Positions 1 through 9,363 are shown, counted from the first letter of the stretch. The stretch: DNA of 64,000 nucleotides from an uncultured Flavobacteriales bacterium (GCA_905479325.1 CAJQLW010000039.1:1-64000), one strand, 5' to 3'. Program-made: numbers and translations. Notes: generated by a model from the letters alone, not told the origin.

Positions 1-20
1 ACGGGATAAAGTAGTTAATT

Positions 21-353
21 TTAGTATATGTCTAATGACAATGTGACCTTTTCCCCAGGCTCAAAAAGATAAACGGTTTCTATTACTTTCTTAATCTCCT
101 TGATTAGTTTAAGTTTTTGAAACAAAGAAGAAAAGGTGAGAGTATATAAATATTTCACATGACCATTTGAACTAAACGATTTGTAAGTTGAATAGAAACC
201 TGATTTGAAAAACCGGTCAATGTCTGAGGATTCGCCTTTCTTTTTTTCATTAAAGCTAATAACGAAAACCACGCTCTGTTCATTTAAATTATTTAGTTCT
301 TTCACCCAGTCCCAATTTAGTACATCATACCCTCTGAACAATTGAAGCAACAC
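21..353 (-). CDS. hypothetical protein, start uncertain
   Basis: I do not recognise this protein. It is about 110 residues from a GTG at 353, rich in Lys, Phe and Leu, with no signal peptide or membrane segment. The frame stays open upstream of 353 for about 37 codons to a TAA near 464, and that stretch also reads like protein, but it holds no ATG, GTG or TTG. Either the GTG at 353 is the start, a rare start such as ATT is used, or the 5' end has been lost. It lies downstream of the membrane protein at 500-883 on the same strand. Function is unknown. Confidence 0.45.
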   Translation of the reverse strand: MLLQLFRGYDVLNWDWVKELNNLNEQSVVFVISFNEKKKGESSDIDRFFKSGFYSTYKSFSSNGHVKYLYTLTFSSLFQKLKLIKEIKKVIETVYLFEPGEKVTLSLDIY

Positions 354-499
354 AGACCCTTGACTTCTAAAGAATGTTAATACAATTCCTCTTTCATTGC
401 TATTTAAAAAGATAGTTACTGCTTTTTTAAAGAGAGCTCTTTCAATTGTTAAAAATTAAGTTAGTGTGAATATATTCCGTCATGTTTAATTCTCGCCAA

Positions 500-883
500 C
501 TAACAATTCTCTAAATACACCATTAACACATCAGTAACCCAAAACATAAATGAAGTTGTAATTAAGAAAAATACAAGAGTAATTAATAAAGAAATCTCAT
601 TACTTTTAAAAAATTTAGGTTTACTTTTTACTATTTCTGCTGCAAGACCCGAGTTATAAAATACAAAATAGTTTAAGACAATACAAGCTGCAATACAAAA
701 TAAATATGATTCTGATCTAGAAAAAAACAATTCGCAAAACATAAGTACATTGGCTGTATCAATGCAATAAATTAGAAAAAATGCTTGTGAGGCACTTAAC
801 GCAAGAATGGTAAATAAATGTGGCGTTTCTTCCTTTAATACCTTTTGGTAGAAAAGAAAATAATAGTAGTATAGAACATTCAT
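500..883 (-). CDS. hypothetical membrane protein
   Basis: This is a 127-residue protein with ATG at 883 and about three hydrophobic segments: roughly residues 22-45, 58-80 and a strong one at 95-120. The N-terminus is rich in Tyr and Phe. No family is recognised. It sits upstream of the unknown gene at 21-353 on the same strand, so the two may be co-transcribed. Codon use is AT-rich like the rest of the window. It is probably an inner-membrane protein, but no role can be inferred. Confidence 0.5.
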   Translation of the reverse strand: MNVLYYYYFLFYQKVLKEETPHLFTILALSASQAFFLIYCIDTANVLMFCELFFSRSESYLFCIAACIVLNYFVFYNSGLAAEIVKSKPKFFKSNEISLLITLVFFLITTSFMFWVTDVLMVYLENC

Positions 884-903
884 ATATTATTTTCCCGTTA
901 GCG

Positions 904-918
904 CGGACTTGTAGTCCG
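904..918. repeat. short hairpin of REP-like type
   Basis: A 5-bp perfect stem (CGGAC / GTCCG) with loop TTGTA sits between the membrane protein and the peptidase gene, in the phrase GCGCGGACTTGTAGTCCGTG. Sequences of this form recur in Bacteroidota intergenic regions and resemble REP/RAYT-type palindromes. Only one copy was seen here, so assignment to a repeat family is inference. Confidence 0.35.
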
Positions 919-985
919 TGATTTCTTCAACAAATTTCCAACCCACCGCTCCAAAGTGCAACCCATTAAAACCATCTTCAATTCC

Positions 986-2644
986 CTACAACCCCAAAAC
1001 CTCAGTTCCTTGCTCAAACACCACGTCAACCGGAATTCCTAGCTCCGCTAAGCGAGCTAAATCGCTTGCTAAATCTTCGCGAATTACGGTTTCTTCAGCC
1101 ACTAGCTTAGCTACACCTTCGTAGTCTCCATCGCCTTGTAGTTTTAAAATTTTAGCAGAAAGAGCATTCATCGCGTCGTTCATTTTGTCGTAATCAATGG
1201 TATACTTGCCATCTTCAGAACGATTAAATACACCTTGGTCTTTAAAAAAGTTAAAACGAATCATGTTGGCTTTACCGTGCGCAGAGGAAGTTCCAAACCG
1301 AATGGAACGGAAAATACTGGCCATAAACGTGGTGTAGTACGATTTTAAATCTCCCTCTATCTCACCTTTTGCGTGTAATTGAGTAATCATGTACAACCCT
1401 AAAATATCTGCTTTGCCTTCTTCCAAAGCAGAGGCATGTTCTTTCAATGCTTCTCTTACTGTTCCTTTCCCATCTAGGGTATTTTTAATTCCCAAGCCGT
1501 GTGCTACTTCATGAAACATGGTATTGGCAAAAAACGCATCAAAATTGATGTAATCTCTTTGGCTTTCATCAATTAATTCAGCAGCAATGGGCAGTAAAAT
1601 TTTGTCAAACTTTGCCTGCATGGCATTTTTCAATTGAGACCGTCTAGTTCCTTTTTCCAACTGAATGTTTTCATCGTTTGGTAAGTTAACCGCTATGGTT
1701 TTGCTTCCGGCATTACAATCTCCTGCATAATAAACTACATCAAAAGCAGCCAATTGAGAATCTGTTCCGGGCTTTTCTGCCTTGTATTTTGCATCAACTG
1801 GCAAGTTCATTTGTAATTCTGGCAGCATGGTCGCATATTTTGCCAGTCGCTTGCTCCACTCCATATCTTTCACTAAAACGTAGGCCTCGTAAGAGGCTTT
1901 GTTTCCAAACAGCTGATCTTCGTAGGTCTCTATCGGGCCGCAAATAATGTCTATTTGGTTGTCCGTCATGTCCATCCAAGCCATGTCAGATTTAAAGAAA
2001 TCATCCGTAATAAGCGCTTCTGCTCGAAACATTAAGTGATTTTTCAGCTGCTCATTATCGGCGTAGTATGAAGCTTCAAGCAACAACTCTGCGGCTTTAG
2101 CTAGCTCATCTTTAAACGCAACATGAAATGGCACACTTGTTAAGTTACCTGCCGAATCTCTTCGAATTAAAGTATATAAAGAATTTTTATCTTTCAAGTC
2201 AGCTGCTTCAAACTCCTCTTTTGTCATGTCTTTGGGGTAGTAATTCGCTCCCGAAGGCTTCTCGCCTACTCCATCTATAAAGGGCTTATTTCCATCCAAT
2301 CTATCCCATGGTCCGTAATTTATTTCGGCAAATCTTCTTGTTTTCGGATCCGAAATACTTTGCAAAAACTCCTCTTTGTGTCCGTATGCTGCTCTCCAGA
2401 AAAGGCCATCCATAATCTGACCAACCTTAATCAAAATGGGTAACATTTTCTTTTGATTTTCGCTAAGCTTAGAAACATCGGTTGTCAATTTTACCGTCTC
2501 GTATTTCTGAAGATTCTTTTCAGCCTCTGTTAGCTCCGGCGAAACCACCTCAATATTCGCTGCTTCGTTTTCTGTTGTAGGTTTTTCAGTGTTCTGGCAA
2601 GATACAAATGCAATTGCCAACACAATGGGAAGGATATTTTTCAT
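986..2644 (-). CDS. DPP III-like (M49) zinc peptidase lipoprotein
   Basis: This is a 552-residue protein. It begins with a lipoprotein signal peptide whose lipobox Cys is residue 16 (FVSC), so it is probably anchored in an envelope membrane. The zinc site HEVAH lies near residue 375, and a second motif EEGKAD, about 30 residues on, supplies the third zinc ligand. Both fit dipeptidyl peptidase III (family M49), which removes dipeptides from the N-terminus of oligopeptides. Classical DPP III has the hexapeptide HEXXGH. Here the motif is the pentapeptide HEXXH, as known from the Caldithrix abyssi enzyme. The length is shorter than human DPP III (737 residues) and usual for bacterial forms. A peptide-scavenging role is inference. 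Confidence 0.82.
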   Translation of the reverse strand: MKNILPIVLAIAFVSCQNTEKPTTENEAANIEVVSPELTEAEKNLQKYETVKLTTDVSKLSENQKKMLPILIKVGQIMDGLFWRAAYGHKEEFLQSISDPKTRRFAEINYGPWDRLDGNKPFIDGVGEKPSGANYYPKDMTKEEFEAADLKDKNSLYTLIRRDSAGNLTSVPFHVAFKDELAKAAELLLEASYYADNEQLKNHLMFRAEALITDDFFKSDMAWMDMTDNQIDIICGPIETYEDQLFGNKASYEAYVLVKDMEWSKRLAKYATMLPELQMNLPVDAKYKAEKPGTDSQLAAFDVVYYAGDCNAGSKTIAVNLPNDENIQLEKGTRRSQLKNAMQAKFDKILLPIAAELIDESQRDYINFDAFFANTMFHEVAHGLGIKNTLDGKGTVREALKEHASALEEGKADILGLYMITQLHAKGEIEGDLKSYYTTFMASIFRSIRFGTSSAHGKANMIRFNFFKDQGVFNRSEDGKYTIDYDKMNDAMNALSAKILKLQGDGDYEGVAKLVAEETVIREDLASDLARLAELGIPVDVVFEQGTEVLGL

Positions 2645-2732
2645 GGTTTTTATTCTTGATTTTTATCTTTATAAATGTATTAATTTGCAGTATCATTTTC
2701 AACTTTAATTTCTATCGCTAATTTCTAATTTT

Positions 2733-3233
2733 ATGAAAAAGTTAATCGTATTCACAAGTGTGATCATCTTAAGTTTTGGTGCATGCAAAAACAAAAAAGA
2801 AGTGGCAAGTAAAGAAACGGTGGAGGAAACAACGGCTACTGCTCCAAGTACACCTATGGCGCCTTTTAGCAAAGACTTAGGTGGTGAGCTGGTTGGAAAA
2901 TATTGGAAAGCAACAGAAATAATGGGCTCTCCAGTAGAAATGCCTGAAGGCATGAAACAAGAACCGTACTTGCAATTCAATAAAGATGGTAGCCTCAAAG
3001 CACATGGCGGCTGCAATGGTATTTTTGGCAACTACGAACTTGGTTACAAAAATTTGATTGAGATGAAAAATTTCAGTCAAACAGAAATGGAATGCTCTTT
3101 CGATAGTTTTGAATCTGGCTTGGTTGAAGCGTTAACTTATAGCAAACAATACATTCTGATTGGAGAAAATGAAATGCACTTGGTCATTGGAAAAAGAGCA
3201 CCTTTTGCAAAATTCAAGGCAGTTTACTTTTAA
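2733..3233 (+). CDS. META domain (HslJ-like) lipoprotein
   Basis: This is a 166-residue protein with a lipoprotein signal peptide (lipobox GAC, Cys 19), a Thr/Ala/Pro-rich linker, and one META domain over about residues 50-165. The domain shows GKYWKATEIMG, a segment of the form LQFNKDG..AHGGCNGIFGNYEL, and a later segment with MEC. The paired cysteines (GGCN and MEC) are usual in META/HslJ proteins. HslJ in E. coli is linked to novobiocin resistance and envelope stress, but the biochemical role of META domains is unclear. It is transcribed divergently from the peptidase at 986-2644, with about 90 bp between them. Confidence 0.85.
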   Translation: MKKLIVFTSVIILSFGACKNKKEVASKETVEETTATAPSTPMAPFSKDLGGELVGKYWKATEIMGSPVEMPEGMKQEPYLQFNKDGSLKAHGGCNGIFGNYELGYKNLIEMKNFSQTEMECSFDSFESGLVEALTYSKQYILIGENEMHLVIGKRAPFAKFKAVYF

Positions 3234-3237
3234 TGAA

Positions 3238-3365
3238 GAATGTGGAATATAGAGTTAGGAACCGTGCCTGCGGCAGGCAGGTGTGGAGTGTAGAGTGAGG
3301 AATGTAGAATGTGGAGTGTTGAGTTTGGAGTGTTGAGTATTAAAGTTCAGTGAGTAGTGAGGAAT
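3238..3365. repeat. degenerate purine-rich intergenic repeat with palindrome
   Basis: The space between the META gene and rluD holds degenerate tandem phrases of the form (A/G)TGTGGAGTGT(T/A)GAG, repeated about six times. A GC-rich palindrome (GCCTGCGGCAGGC) is embedded near 3268-3280. No reading frame is credible. Similar phrases occur at 18832-18870 and, inverted, at 18960-19003, so this is a dispersed intergenic repeat type and not a local gene remnant. Its function is unknown. Confidence 0.6.
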
Positions 3366-3499
3366 GTTGTCCTTTTCGATTATAACTCAACATTACAAAT
3401 TAAAAGTAAAAAGAAGAATTTTGAATTGGCTGTGTTCCTATTCGACAAATGCTCATTATACGAACTGTCCTTGTTACTTGAAATTAAGACTTTCAGCTT

Positions 3500-4561
3500 T
3501 TAGCTTACATCTTCATTGTCATCTTCCTCCACTTCAAGCTCTCTGCCCATTAAGTAGCGGTCCCATTTTTCCAGTACTTGCTGCATATCTTGTGGTAGTT
3601 CAGAGTCAAACTCCATCCACTCTTTTGTTACCGGATGTGTAAACGCTAAGGTTTTTGCATGCAGTGCTTGACGTGGCAATAGTTGAAAACAATTTTCGAC
3701 AAACTGCTTGTACTTGGTAAAGGTGGTTCCCTTTAAAACTCGGTCTCCACCATACTCAGGGTCGTTAAAAAGCGGGTGACCAATCCATTTTGAATGAATT
3801 CGAATTTGATGTGTTCTTCCTGTATCTAGTTTGTATTCAACCAAGGTAACGTAACCGTAACGTTTCAGTACTTTATAGTTGGTAATCGCTGTTTTTCCAA
3901 TGTCTCCATCTGGAAAAACATCCATAACTTTTCTATTTTTATGAGATCGCCAAATGTTTCCTTCAATTCTTCCTTCATCTTCTTTCACATCTCCCCAAAC
4001 CAAAGCTTGGTATCGTCTGTCAGAGGTGCGGTCAAAAAACTGCTTCGATAAGTGGGTTAACGCTCGTTCGGTTTTGGCAATTACCATAATACCGGTGGTA
4101 TTTTTATCCAAACGATGTACCAGCCCAGGTCGGCCTTCATTGCCCACCGCCTCCGGTAAATTCTGAAAATGATAAATCAAAGCATTCACCAAGGTGCCTT
4201 CCCAGTTTCCGTATCCGGGATGAACAACCATTTCTGATGGCTTATTGATGACCAACAAAGAATCATCTTCGTAAACAATGTCCAGAGGAATATTTTCGGG
4301 CAGAATTTCAGTTTCTCGTGGCGGATATGGTAGTTGAATGGAAATCTCATCGTCTGGCTTTACCTTGTAATTGGTTTTTACAACTTGGCCATTCACCATA
4401 ATGTTGCCATCTGCCGCAGCTTGTTGAATCTTATTTCGTGACGAGTTCGCTAACTTATCCGTCAAAAATTTATCAATGCGAATGATTGCTTGGCCTTTAT
4501 CGGCAATGATGTTGTGATGCTCAAATAGCTCGTCGTATTCGAGTTTTCCTTCGTCAATCAT
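3500..4561 (-). CDS. rluD: 23S rRNA pseudouridine synthase RluD
   Basis: This is a 353-residue RluA-family enzyme that makes pseudouridine in the helix 69 loop of 23S rRNA. An S4 RNA-binding domain occupies about residues 25-90. The catalytic domain follows, with the active-site motif HRLDKNTTGIMV, in which the Asp is the catalytic residue. The acidic tail (EVEEDDNEDVS) is a short lineage extension. It is the last gene of the PASTA protein - T9SS protein - rluD run, 6 bp after the T9SS gene. RluD, RluC and RluA share this fold. The S4 domain, the length and the usual Bacteroidota company of PASTA and Ddl genes favour RluD. Confidence 0.9.
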   Translation of the reverse strand: MIDEGKLEYDELFEHHNIIADKGQAIIRIDKFLTDKLANSSRNKIQQAAADGNIMVNGQVVKTNYKVKPDDEISIQLPYPPRETEILPENIPLDIVYEDDSLLVINKPSEMVVHPGYGNWEGTLVNALIYHFQNLPEAVGNEGRPGLVHRLDKNTTGIMVIAKTERALTHLSKQFFDRTSDRRYQALVWGDVKEDEGRIEGNIWRSHKNRKVMDVFPDGDIGKTAITNYKVLKRYGYVTLVEYKLDTGRTHQIRIHSKWIGHPLFNDPEYGGDRVLKGTTFTKYKQFVENCFQLLPRQALHAKTLAFTHPVTKEWMEFDSELPQDMQQVLEKWDRYLMGRELEVEEDDNEDVS

Positions 4562-4567
4562 ACTTTG

Positions 4568-6775
4568 TTATTCTGAAAGAATTACCTTTCTTGTTAGTTG
4601 TTCACCATCGCTGTTCTGAACCTTCAAAAAGTAAATACCTTTTGGTAAAAATGATATATCCAGTTGATTCTGAAAACGGGTGTTCAGAACCAATTTGCCC
4701 GTTAGATCTTGCAATGCAATCGATTCAACATTTTGCTGATCTGTAACTTTTAAGTTTAAAATGCCGCTTGTTGGGTTAGGGTAAACTACCAAGTCACTTT
4801 GATTTAACTTATTTTCTTCCACGCTTACATCAAATACCCTATTTCTAAAAACAGGTCGTAGCATTAACGCACCATCTTTAATACCTGCAGAAGGAGCGGA
4901 CCAGGTGGTCCCGTTTTGACTAAAGAACATTTTATTCTTATGATTGGTATTTAAATCATAGCCTACGTTTACACTGTTTGCTCCTACGGTTTTAAATCCA
5001 ACAAAAAAGGTTTGCCCCACCACTAACGGAGTATCTAAACTATAGGTTACCATGCCGTTTGGCTCGCTGTAAACAGGACTTGCACTTGCTTCTCTTTCGT
5101 ATAACACAACCGGAGGACTAACTGAACTCCAAACTGTTAAAAATATTCGCTGCTTGCTAATGTCCACCGCTTGCGGTAAAAAATAAGTTTGAATCCCTTT
5201 CAAGGTATCGGGAAAGGGAATATTGTATTGTATCGCCATGTATGCAACTAGTCCATCGGTACTCAGCGCAGGATTAACACCATAACCAGCTTCAGCAGAA
5301 CCGTCATCGTAGGCATAAAAATCTTTCAATACCGTTCTAGAAATAACAGTATCATTGCTTTTTATAAAATCTGTTCTCGGTCTAAATTCAATATCAAAAA
5401 TAGACTCAAATGCTCCAGAAGTATCAATTTTAGCCGCGGGGAATTCAAATGGAATGGGATAAGCGAAACGCTGAATAAAATTACCGGGCAATTGCGAAAA
5501 TGAATTGGGGTTGGGTGGAAACGCGTAAAAATTAGTATTCGGCGTTGTGGTGTCAGGTACGTTTATAAAGTTATAGACAGACAATGTGTTGTCGGTCGCA
5601 TTTTTAACAAAAGTAATGCAAGTGTCGGCCATGTAACTTGCCGGATTATTTTTATAATGCCACCACGGCATGGCGTAATAATCTCTAAGCAGAGAAGGCG
5701 CGTCGTAGATATAGGCAATGTCGTTGTAAAACTCTTGCACATCCGTTCTATTGTGATCTAAATAAACATAATCAATGTGCCACTGATCGAATGCTCCCGT
5801 GCTGTTTGCATAATTTTTAAAACGGAACCTAAAGCCATCTAAATGAAATTGAGTTGGCACTCTGAGTATCACTTGAGAGAATGTATCTGCCGAAAATCCA
5901 ACAGAATTCCAAGCGCCACTCCACCTTCTTGTTGATGCATTGTAAAACTCAACTACCAACGAGTCGTCGCTTTCAGGCGGGTCTAAGGCTAAGCCTTTGG
6001 GTTGATAAAAAAAACTGAGGTAAACATTAGTATCTGGTAAATTACCCAACCTCAACGGAGTAGATGTTAAAAAATCAGCAATTACCCGAAGTGGATTTTC
6101 AAAATCATACGGTAAGCCTTGTTCATTTAACCCGTCGAAAGTTGCAACACCGACTGAGGGTGGATTTAATCCGTACGTTCTGTTGATGTATGCGGAAGCA
6201 TCCGTCCACAAATCTGTTCCATTGGGTGCAACGGTGAAGAAAACAACTGAGTCTTGCTCAAATTCAGCCTCTACAAAAACAGTATCTTTTGAAACGCCGG
6301 CTTGCTCAGTGTAGTTGTATGCCGGAAATACAGAGTAGGATAAATACTGTACAGGAGAGCTGGTTAAATCTGAGTACAGAATGGAGAAATTGATGTTTGG
6401 CACTTTTTGAATGGTATCTCCGGAAGGATTTACCAAATACTTGAATGTAGAATCTAAGGTAAAACCTATTGTGTCCGGATAAGGTCTACCGCCAAGTATA
6501 ATCTTATAAAAAACACTATCTGAAAGTCGTGGATTTGCTACATCTGTAATTCGTTTCCGTTGTCTGTTGGTTGAAAAATCATCGATAAACGGAAGGCTTA
6601 ACGTATCATAGAGGTAAATAAAATTCTCTTCAAAAACTTCTAACTTTTGATTGGGTAGTCCCTCATTTTCTTGAAAAAGAGCAGGGTTTGCAGTGGGAAC
6701 CGTTAAATAATCCTGTGCATGTAAGGTGGCAACAAAAAGCATCGCGCCAAAAAACAACTGTAATTTCCTTACCAT
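4568..6775 (-). CDS. T9SS type A sorting domain protein, large secreted
   Basis: This is a 735-residue exported protein with a Sec signal peptide (about residues 1-20, ending HAQ). The C-terminal 75 residues form a type IX secretion sorting domain: VVYPNPTSGILNL, then LQDLTGKLV, then LPKGIYFLKV and a basic end. The central part is beta-rich and matches no catalytic family I recognise. Its start codon overlaps the stop of the PASTA gene (TAATG), and rluD follows 6 bp later, so the three are an operon. The product is expected to cross the outer membrane by the T9SS and be released or anchored by A-LPS. Confidence 0.85.
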   Translation of the reverse strand: MVRKLQLFFGAMLFVATLHAQDYLTVPTANPALFQENEGLPNQKLEVFEENFIYLYDTLSLPFIDDFSTNRQRKRITDVANPRLSDSVFYKIILGGRPYPDTIGFTLDSTFKYLVNPSGDTIQKVPNINFSILYSDLTSSPVQYLSYSVFPAYNYTEQAGVSKDTVFVEAEFEQDSVVFFTVAPNGTDLWTDASAYINRTYGLNPPSVGVATFDGLNEQGLPYDFENPLRVIADFLTSTPLRLGNLPDTNVYLSFFYQPKGLALDPPESDDSLVVEFYNASTRRWSGAWNSVGFSADTFSQVILRVPTQFHLDGFRFRFKNYANSTGAFDQWHIDYVYLDHNRTDVQEFYNDIAYIYDAPSLLRDYYAMPWWHYKNNPASYMADTCITFVKNATDNTLSVYNFINVPDTTTPNTNFYAFPPNPNSFSQLPGNFIQRFAYPIPFEFPAAKIDTSGAFESIFDIEFRPRTDFIKSNDTVISRTVLKDFYAYDDGSAEAGYGVNPALSTDGLVAYMAIQYNIPFPDTLKGIQTYFLPQAVDISKQRIFLTVWSSVSPPVVLYEREASASPVYSEPNGMVTYSLDTPLVVGQTFFVGFKTVGANSVNVGYDLNTNHKNKMFFSQNGTTWSAPSAGIKDGALMLRPVFRNRVFDVSVEENKLNQSDLVVYPNPTSGILNLKVTDQQNVESIALQDLTGKLVLNTRFQNQLDISFLPKGIYFLKVQNSDGEQLTRKVILSE

Positions 6776-7599
6776 TATTGAATTGATTCTAAAACGGGTA
6801 TAACGGAATGAACTACCTTATTCGTATCTAAGGTTAAAAAAAGATCAATGGAAGCTCCCATTCGAACAGAAGGCTCTTGGCTAAATGGCGGCAATTGTCT
6901 GTACACTAATGCATTTGCAGAGTCCTCTGCCGTTTTCACTGTTTCATCGTAAAGTGGAGCGCCTAAATTCAATGATTTTGACTGCAATAAATCTCTCGCC
7001 ATTTCAATGTTAAACTCTAACAAATAAGGCACCATTACCAGCTCATTACCCAAACCTTGCCCTACAACTAAGTCAATTACGCTGCCTTTTCTCACTCGTG
7101 CTCCGGCCTCTATTGTTTCTCCGCCCATTTTCTGCTCCAAAATACAATTCGTACACATGTCAGGCTTGTATACCATTTCGCCAACTTCTAATCCGTAAGT
7201 TTCTAAAATAGAAATTGCTTGGCGCAAAGAACGATCTACCAATCGCGGCATTTTAATTTTTACCGGTTGATTTGCAGCTAACGTCAGGTAAATGGTTCTG
7301 CCCTGCTTTACTTGCTTGCCGGCTTCAGGGCTTTGTTCTATAATGGTTCCGCCTGCTTTTCCTTTTATAAAAATGGAGTCAGAAACCTCAACCAACAACT
7401 GGTCCTTATTTTGAATGGCTAAATCAGTTTCAGTTACATGAATGCCAACCAATTCAGGTACTTCAATTTCTTGTCCGTGTAAGGTGTACGAGTCTAAATA
7501 ACTCAACGTGGCAAAAAGCCCCCCACTAATTAAAAGCAAAGCAATCAAAAGGTTAATTAAAAAAACCTTACTTACTAAAAACCGAAAAAAATGCCCCAT
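6775..7599 (-). CDS. PASTA domain membrane protein
   Basis: This is a 274-residue protein with one N-terminal membrane helix (about residues 10-32) followed by three PASTA domains at roughly 44-112, 113-187 and 190-262, each starting with a phrase like VPELVG, MPRLVD or VPYLLE. PASTA domains bind peptidoglycan or beta-lactams in penicillin-binding proteins and Ser/Thr kinases. No kinase or transpeptidase domain is present, so this is a free PASTA protein facing the periplasm. It is divergent from ddl, which supports a cell-wall link. Its stop overlaps the start of the T9SS gene. Confidence 0.88.
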   Translation of the reverse strand: MGHFFRFLVSKVFLINLLIALLLISGGLFATLSYLDSYTLHGQEIEVPELVGIHVTETDLAIQNKDQLLVEVSDSIFIKGKAGGTIIEQSPEAGKQVKQGRTIYLTLAANQPVKIKMPRLVDRSLRQAISILETYGLEVGEMVYKPDMCTNCILEQKMGGETIEAGARVRKGSVIDLVVGQGLGNELVMVPYLLEFNIEMARDLLQSKSLNLGAPLYDETVKTAEDSANALVYRQLPPFSQEPSVRMGASIDLFLTLDTNKVVHSVIPVLESIQ

Positions 7600-7727
7600 G
7601 AAGCTGTTTAATTTACGAGACTCAAAAATAAGAATATTAGTAGGCTTATGTTAATATATAGTGCAGCTATATTGGTAAACGTGCAAATAGATTGACTTAT
7701 TTTGAATGAAATATTAATTCTATACAA

Positions 7728-8699
7728 ATGAAGCCAGTAATTGCAATTGCAGCCGGTGGAGACTCTGCAGAAGAAGAAATTTCACTAAAATCTGCACAAA
7801 CCGTGCTCGAAAACCTTGATGAGAGCCGTTACAAGCCGGTATTGGTTGTAATGCGAAAAGGTACTTGGGAAGCTAAATTAGGAGAACATTCTTTTGAGGT
7901 GGATAAAAACGATTTTAGCTTTGTGCTAGATGGCAATCGAATTCGTTTCGATTATGTTTTTATAGCCATACACGGCACTCCGGGAGAGGACGGAAAATTA
8001 CAAGCCTATTTTGACCTGCTAAATATTCCTTACTCTTCGCCCAACCACATTGGCTCTACGCTCACTTTTAACAAATGGTACAACAATACATTGCTCAGTC
8101 AATTGGGCTATTCGGTTGCCAAATCGAAATACGTAAGGGCGGGCGACCACATTGAAGTTGATGAAATTATTGAAACGGTTGGACTTCCCTGCTTTGTTAA
8201 ACCTTGCTCAGCGGGAAGCAGTTATGGGGTTTCTAAGGTAAAGCAAAAAGAGGAGTTGGAGTTTGCGCTAACAAAAGCATTTCAATTTGACAGAGAAATC
8301 ATGATTGAAGAAAACCTTCCCGGCAAGGAAATTACTTGCGGCGTGTTTAGAAAGGAAGGAGAAATTACCCCCATGCCAATTACTCAGATTATTCCTAAAG
8401 GTGAGTTTTTCGACTATCAGGCGAAATATGAAGGAAACTCAATGGAAATTACTCCGGCCAGAATAGATGAAAAAAGTTACCAGCTCACCCAGCAACTTTC
8501 GGCAGAAATCTACCACAAATTAGATTTGCGAGGAGTGGTTCGGGTAGATTTTATGTTGGTTGAAGAAACGCCTTATGTGATTGAGGTAAATGCCGTTCCG
8601 GGACTTTCAAAGGCGAGTTTAATACCACAACAGGTGGCTGCTATGAACATGTCGTTGAAAGATTTTTTTACGGCAATAATTGAAGAAACAAAAAGTTAA
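7728..8699 (+). CDS. ddl: D-alanine--D-alanine ligase
   Basis: This is a 323-residue ATP-grasp enzyme that joins two D-alanines for the peptidoglycan stem peptide. The N-terminal region carries AGGDSAEEEISLKSA; the cytosolic ATP-grasp core shows VKPCSAGSSYGVSKV and, near the C-terminus, RVDFMLVEETPYVIEVN with the Mg-binding Asp and Glu, then PGLSKASLIPQQ. The length is normal for the family. It is transcribed divergently from the PASTA protein and is directly followed, with no spacer, by the O-methyltransferase gene. Confidence 0.95.
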   Translation: MKPVIAIAAGGDSAEEEISLKSAQTVLENLDESRYKPVLVVMRKGTWEAKLGEHSFEVDKNDFSFVLDGNRIRFDYVFIAIHGTPGEDGKLQAYFDLLNIPYSSPNHIGSTLTFNKWYNNTLLSQLGYSVAKSKYVRAGDHIEVDEIIETVGLPCFVKPCSAGSSYGVSKVKQKEELEFALTKAFQFDREIMIEENLPGKEITCGVFRKEGEITPMPITQIIPKGEFFDYQAKYEGNSMEITPARIDEKSYQLTQQLSAEIYHKLDLRGVVRVDFMLVEETPYVIEVNAVPGLSKASLIPQQVAAMNMSLKDFFTAIIEETKS

Positions 8700-9338
8700 A
8701 TGAATTTTCTGGATCCTAAACTAGACGAATATGTAATTCAGCACACTTCAAAAGAGAGTGAATTGTTATACGATTTACATCGAGAAACCTACCTAAAAGT
8801 TTTACAACCTCGCATGCTAAGCGGGCACTTTCAAGGTAGAGTTTTGAGTATGATTTCTAAAATGATTCGGCCAGAGCGAATATTGGAATTGGGAACGTAT
8901 ACCGGTTATTCTGCGCTTTGCCTAGCAGAAGGATTAAGCAAAAACGGCAAACTGCATACCATTGATAAAAATGAAGAATTGGAGGATTTTGTTCAAGGAT
9001 TTATTGATCGTTCTCCTTTTCAAAATAACATTCAACAACACATTGGCAATGCACTAGAAATAATTCCACAACTGAAAGAAGATTGGGACATTGTATTTAT
9101 TGATGCAGACAAGGAGAATTACATCAATTACTACGAGTTGTTGCTCCCGAACTTAAAATCGGGCTGTTATATTTTGGCCGACAATATTTTGTGGAGTGGA
9201 AAAGTAGTGGACGAAACAGCGCAAGACAAAGACACGGAACTGCTTCGAGAATTTAATAAACGAATGACTGAAGACTCAAGAGTTGAAAATGTATTGCTGC
9301 CAATTCGAGATGGAATTCAGATTGGAAGAGTAATTTGA
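8700..9338 (+). CDS. SAM-dependent O-methyltransferase (COG4122 type)
   Basis: This is a 212-residue class I methyltransferase of the caffeoyl-CoA O-methyltransferase / COG4122 family. The SAM-binding motif is ILELGTYTGYSALCLAEG (about residues 60-77). The acidic metal-binding site is VFIDADKENY, and LADNILWSGKVV follows, as in this family. The bacterial substrate is not known. The ATG directly abuts the ddl stop codon, so the two are translated from one message. Confidence 0.88.
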   Translation: MNFLDPKLDEYVIQHTSKESELLYDLHRETYLKVLQPRMLSGHFQGRVLSMISKMIRPERILELGTYTGYSALCLAEGLSKNGKLHTIDKNEELEDFVQGFIDRSPFQNNIQQHIGNALEIIPQLKEDWDIVFIDADKENYINYYELLLPNLKSGCYILADNILWSGKVVDETAQDKDTELLREFNKRMTEDSRVENVLLPIRDGIQIGRVI

Positions 9339-9363
9339 ACTCGAAATTGATTAATTTTAAAAC

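Noticed and set aside
3364-3642. A plus-strand open frame over the end of rluD
   Set aside because: It is antisense to the clearly coding rluD 3' end and has random composition.
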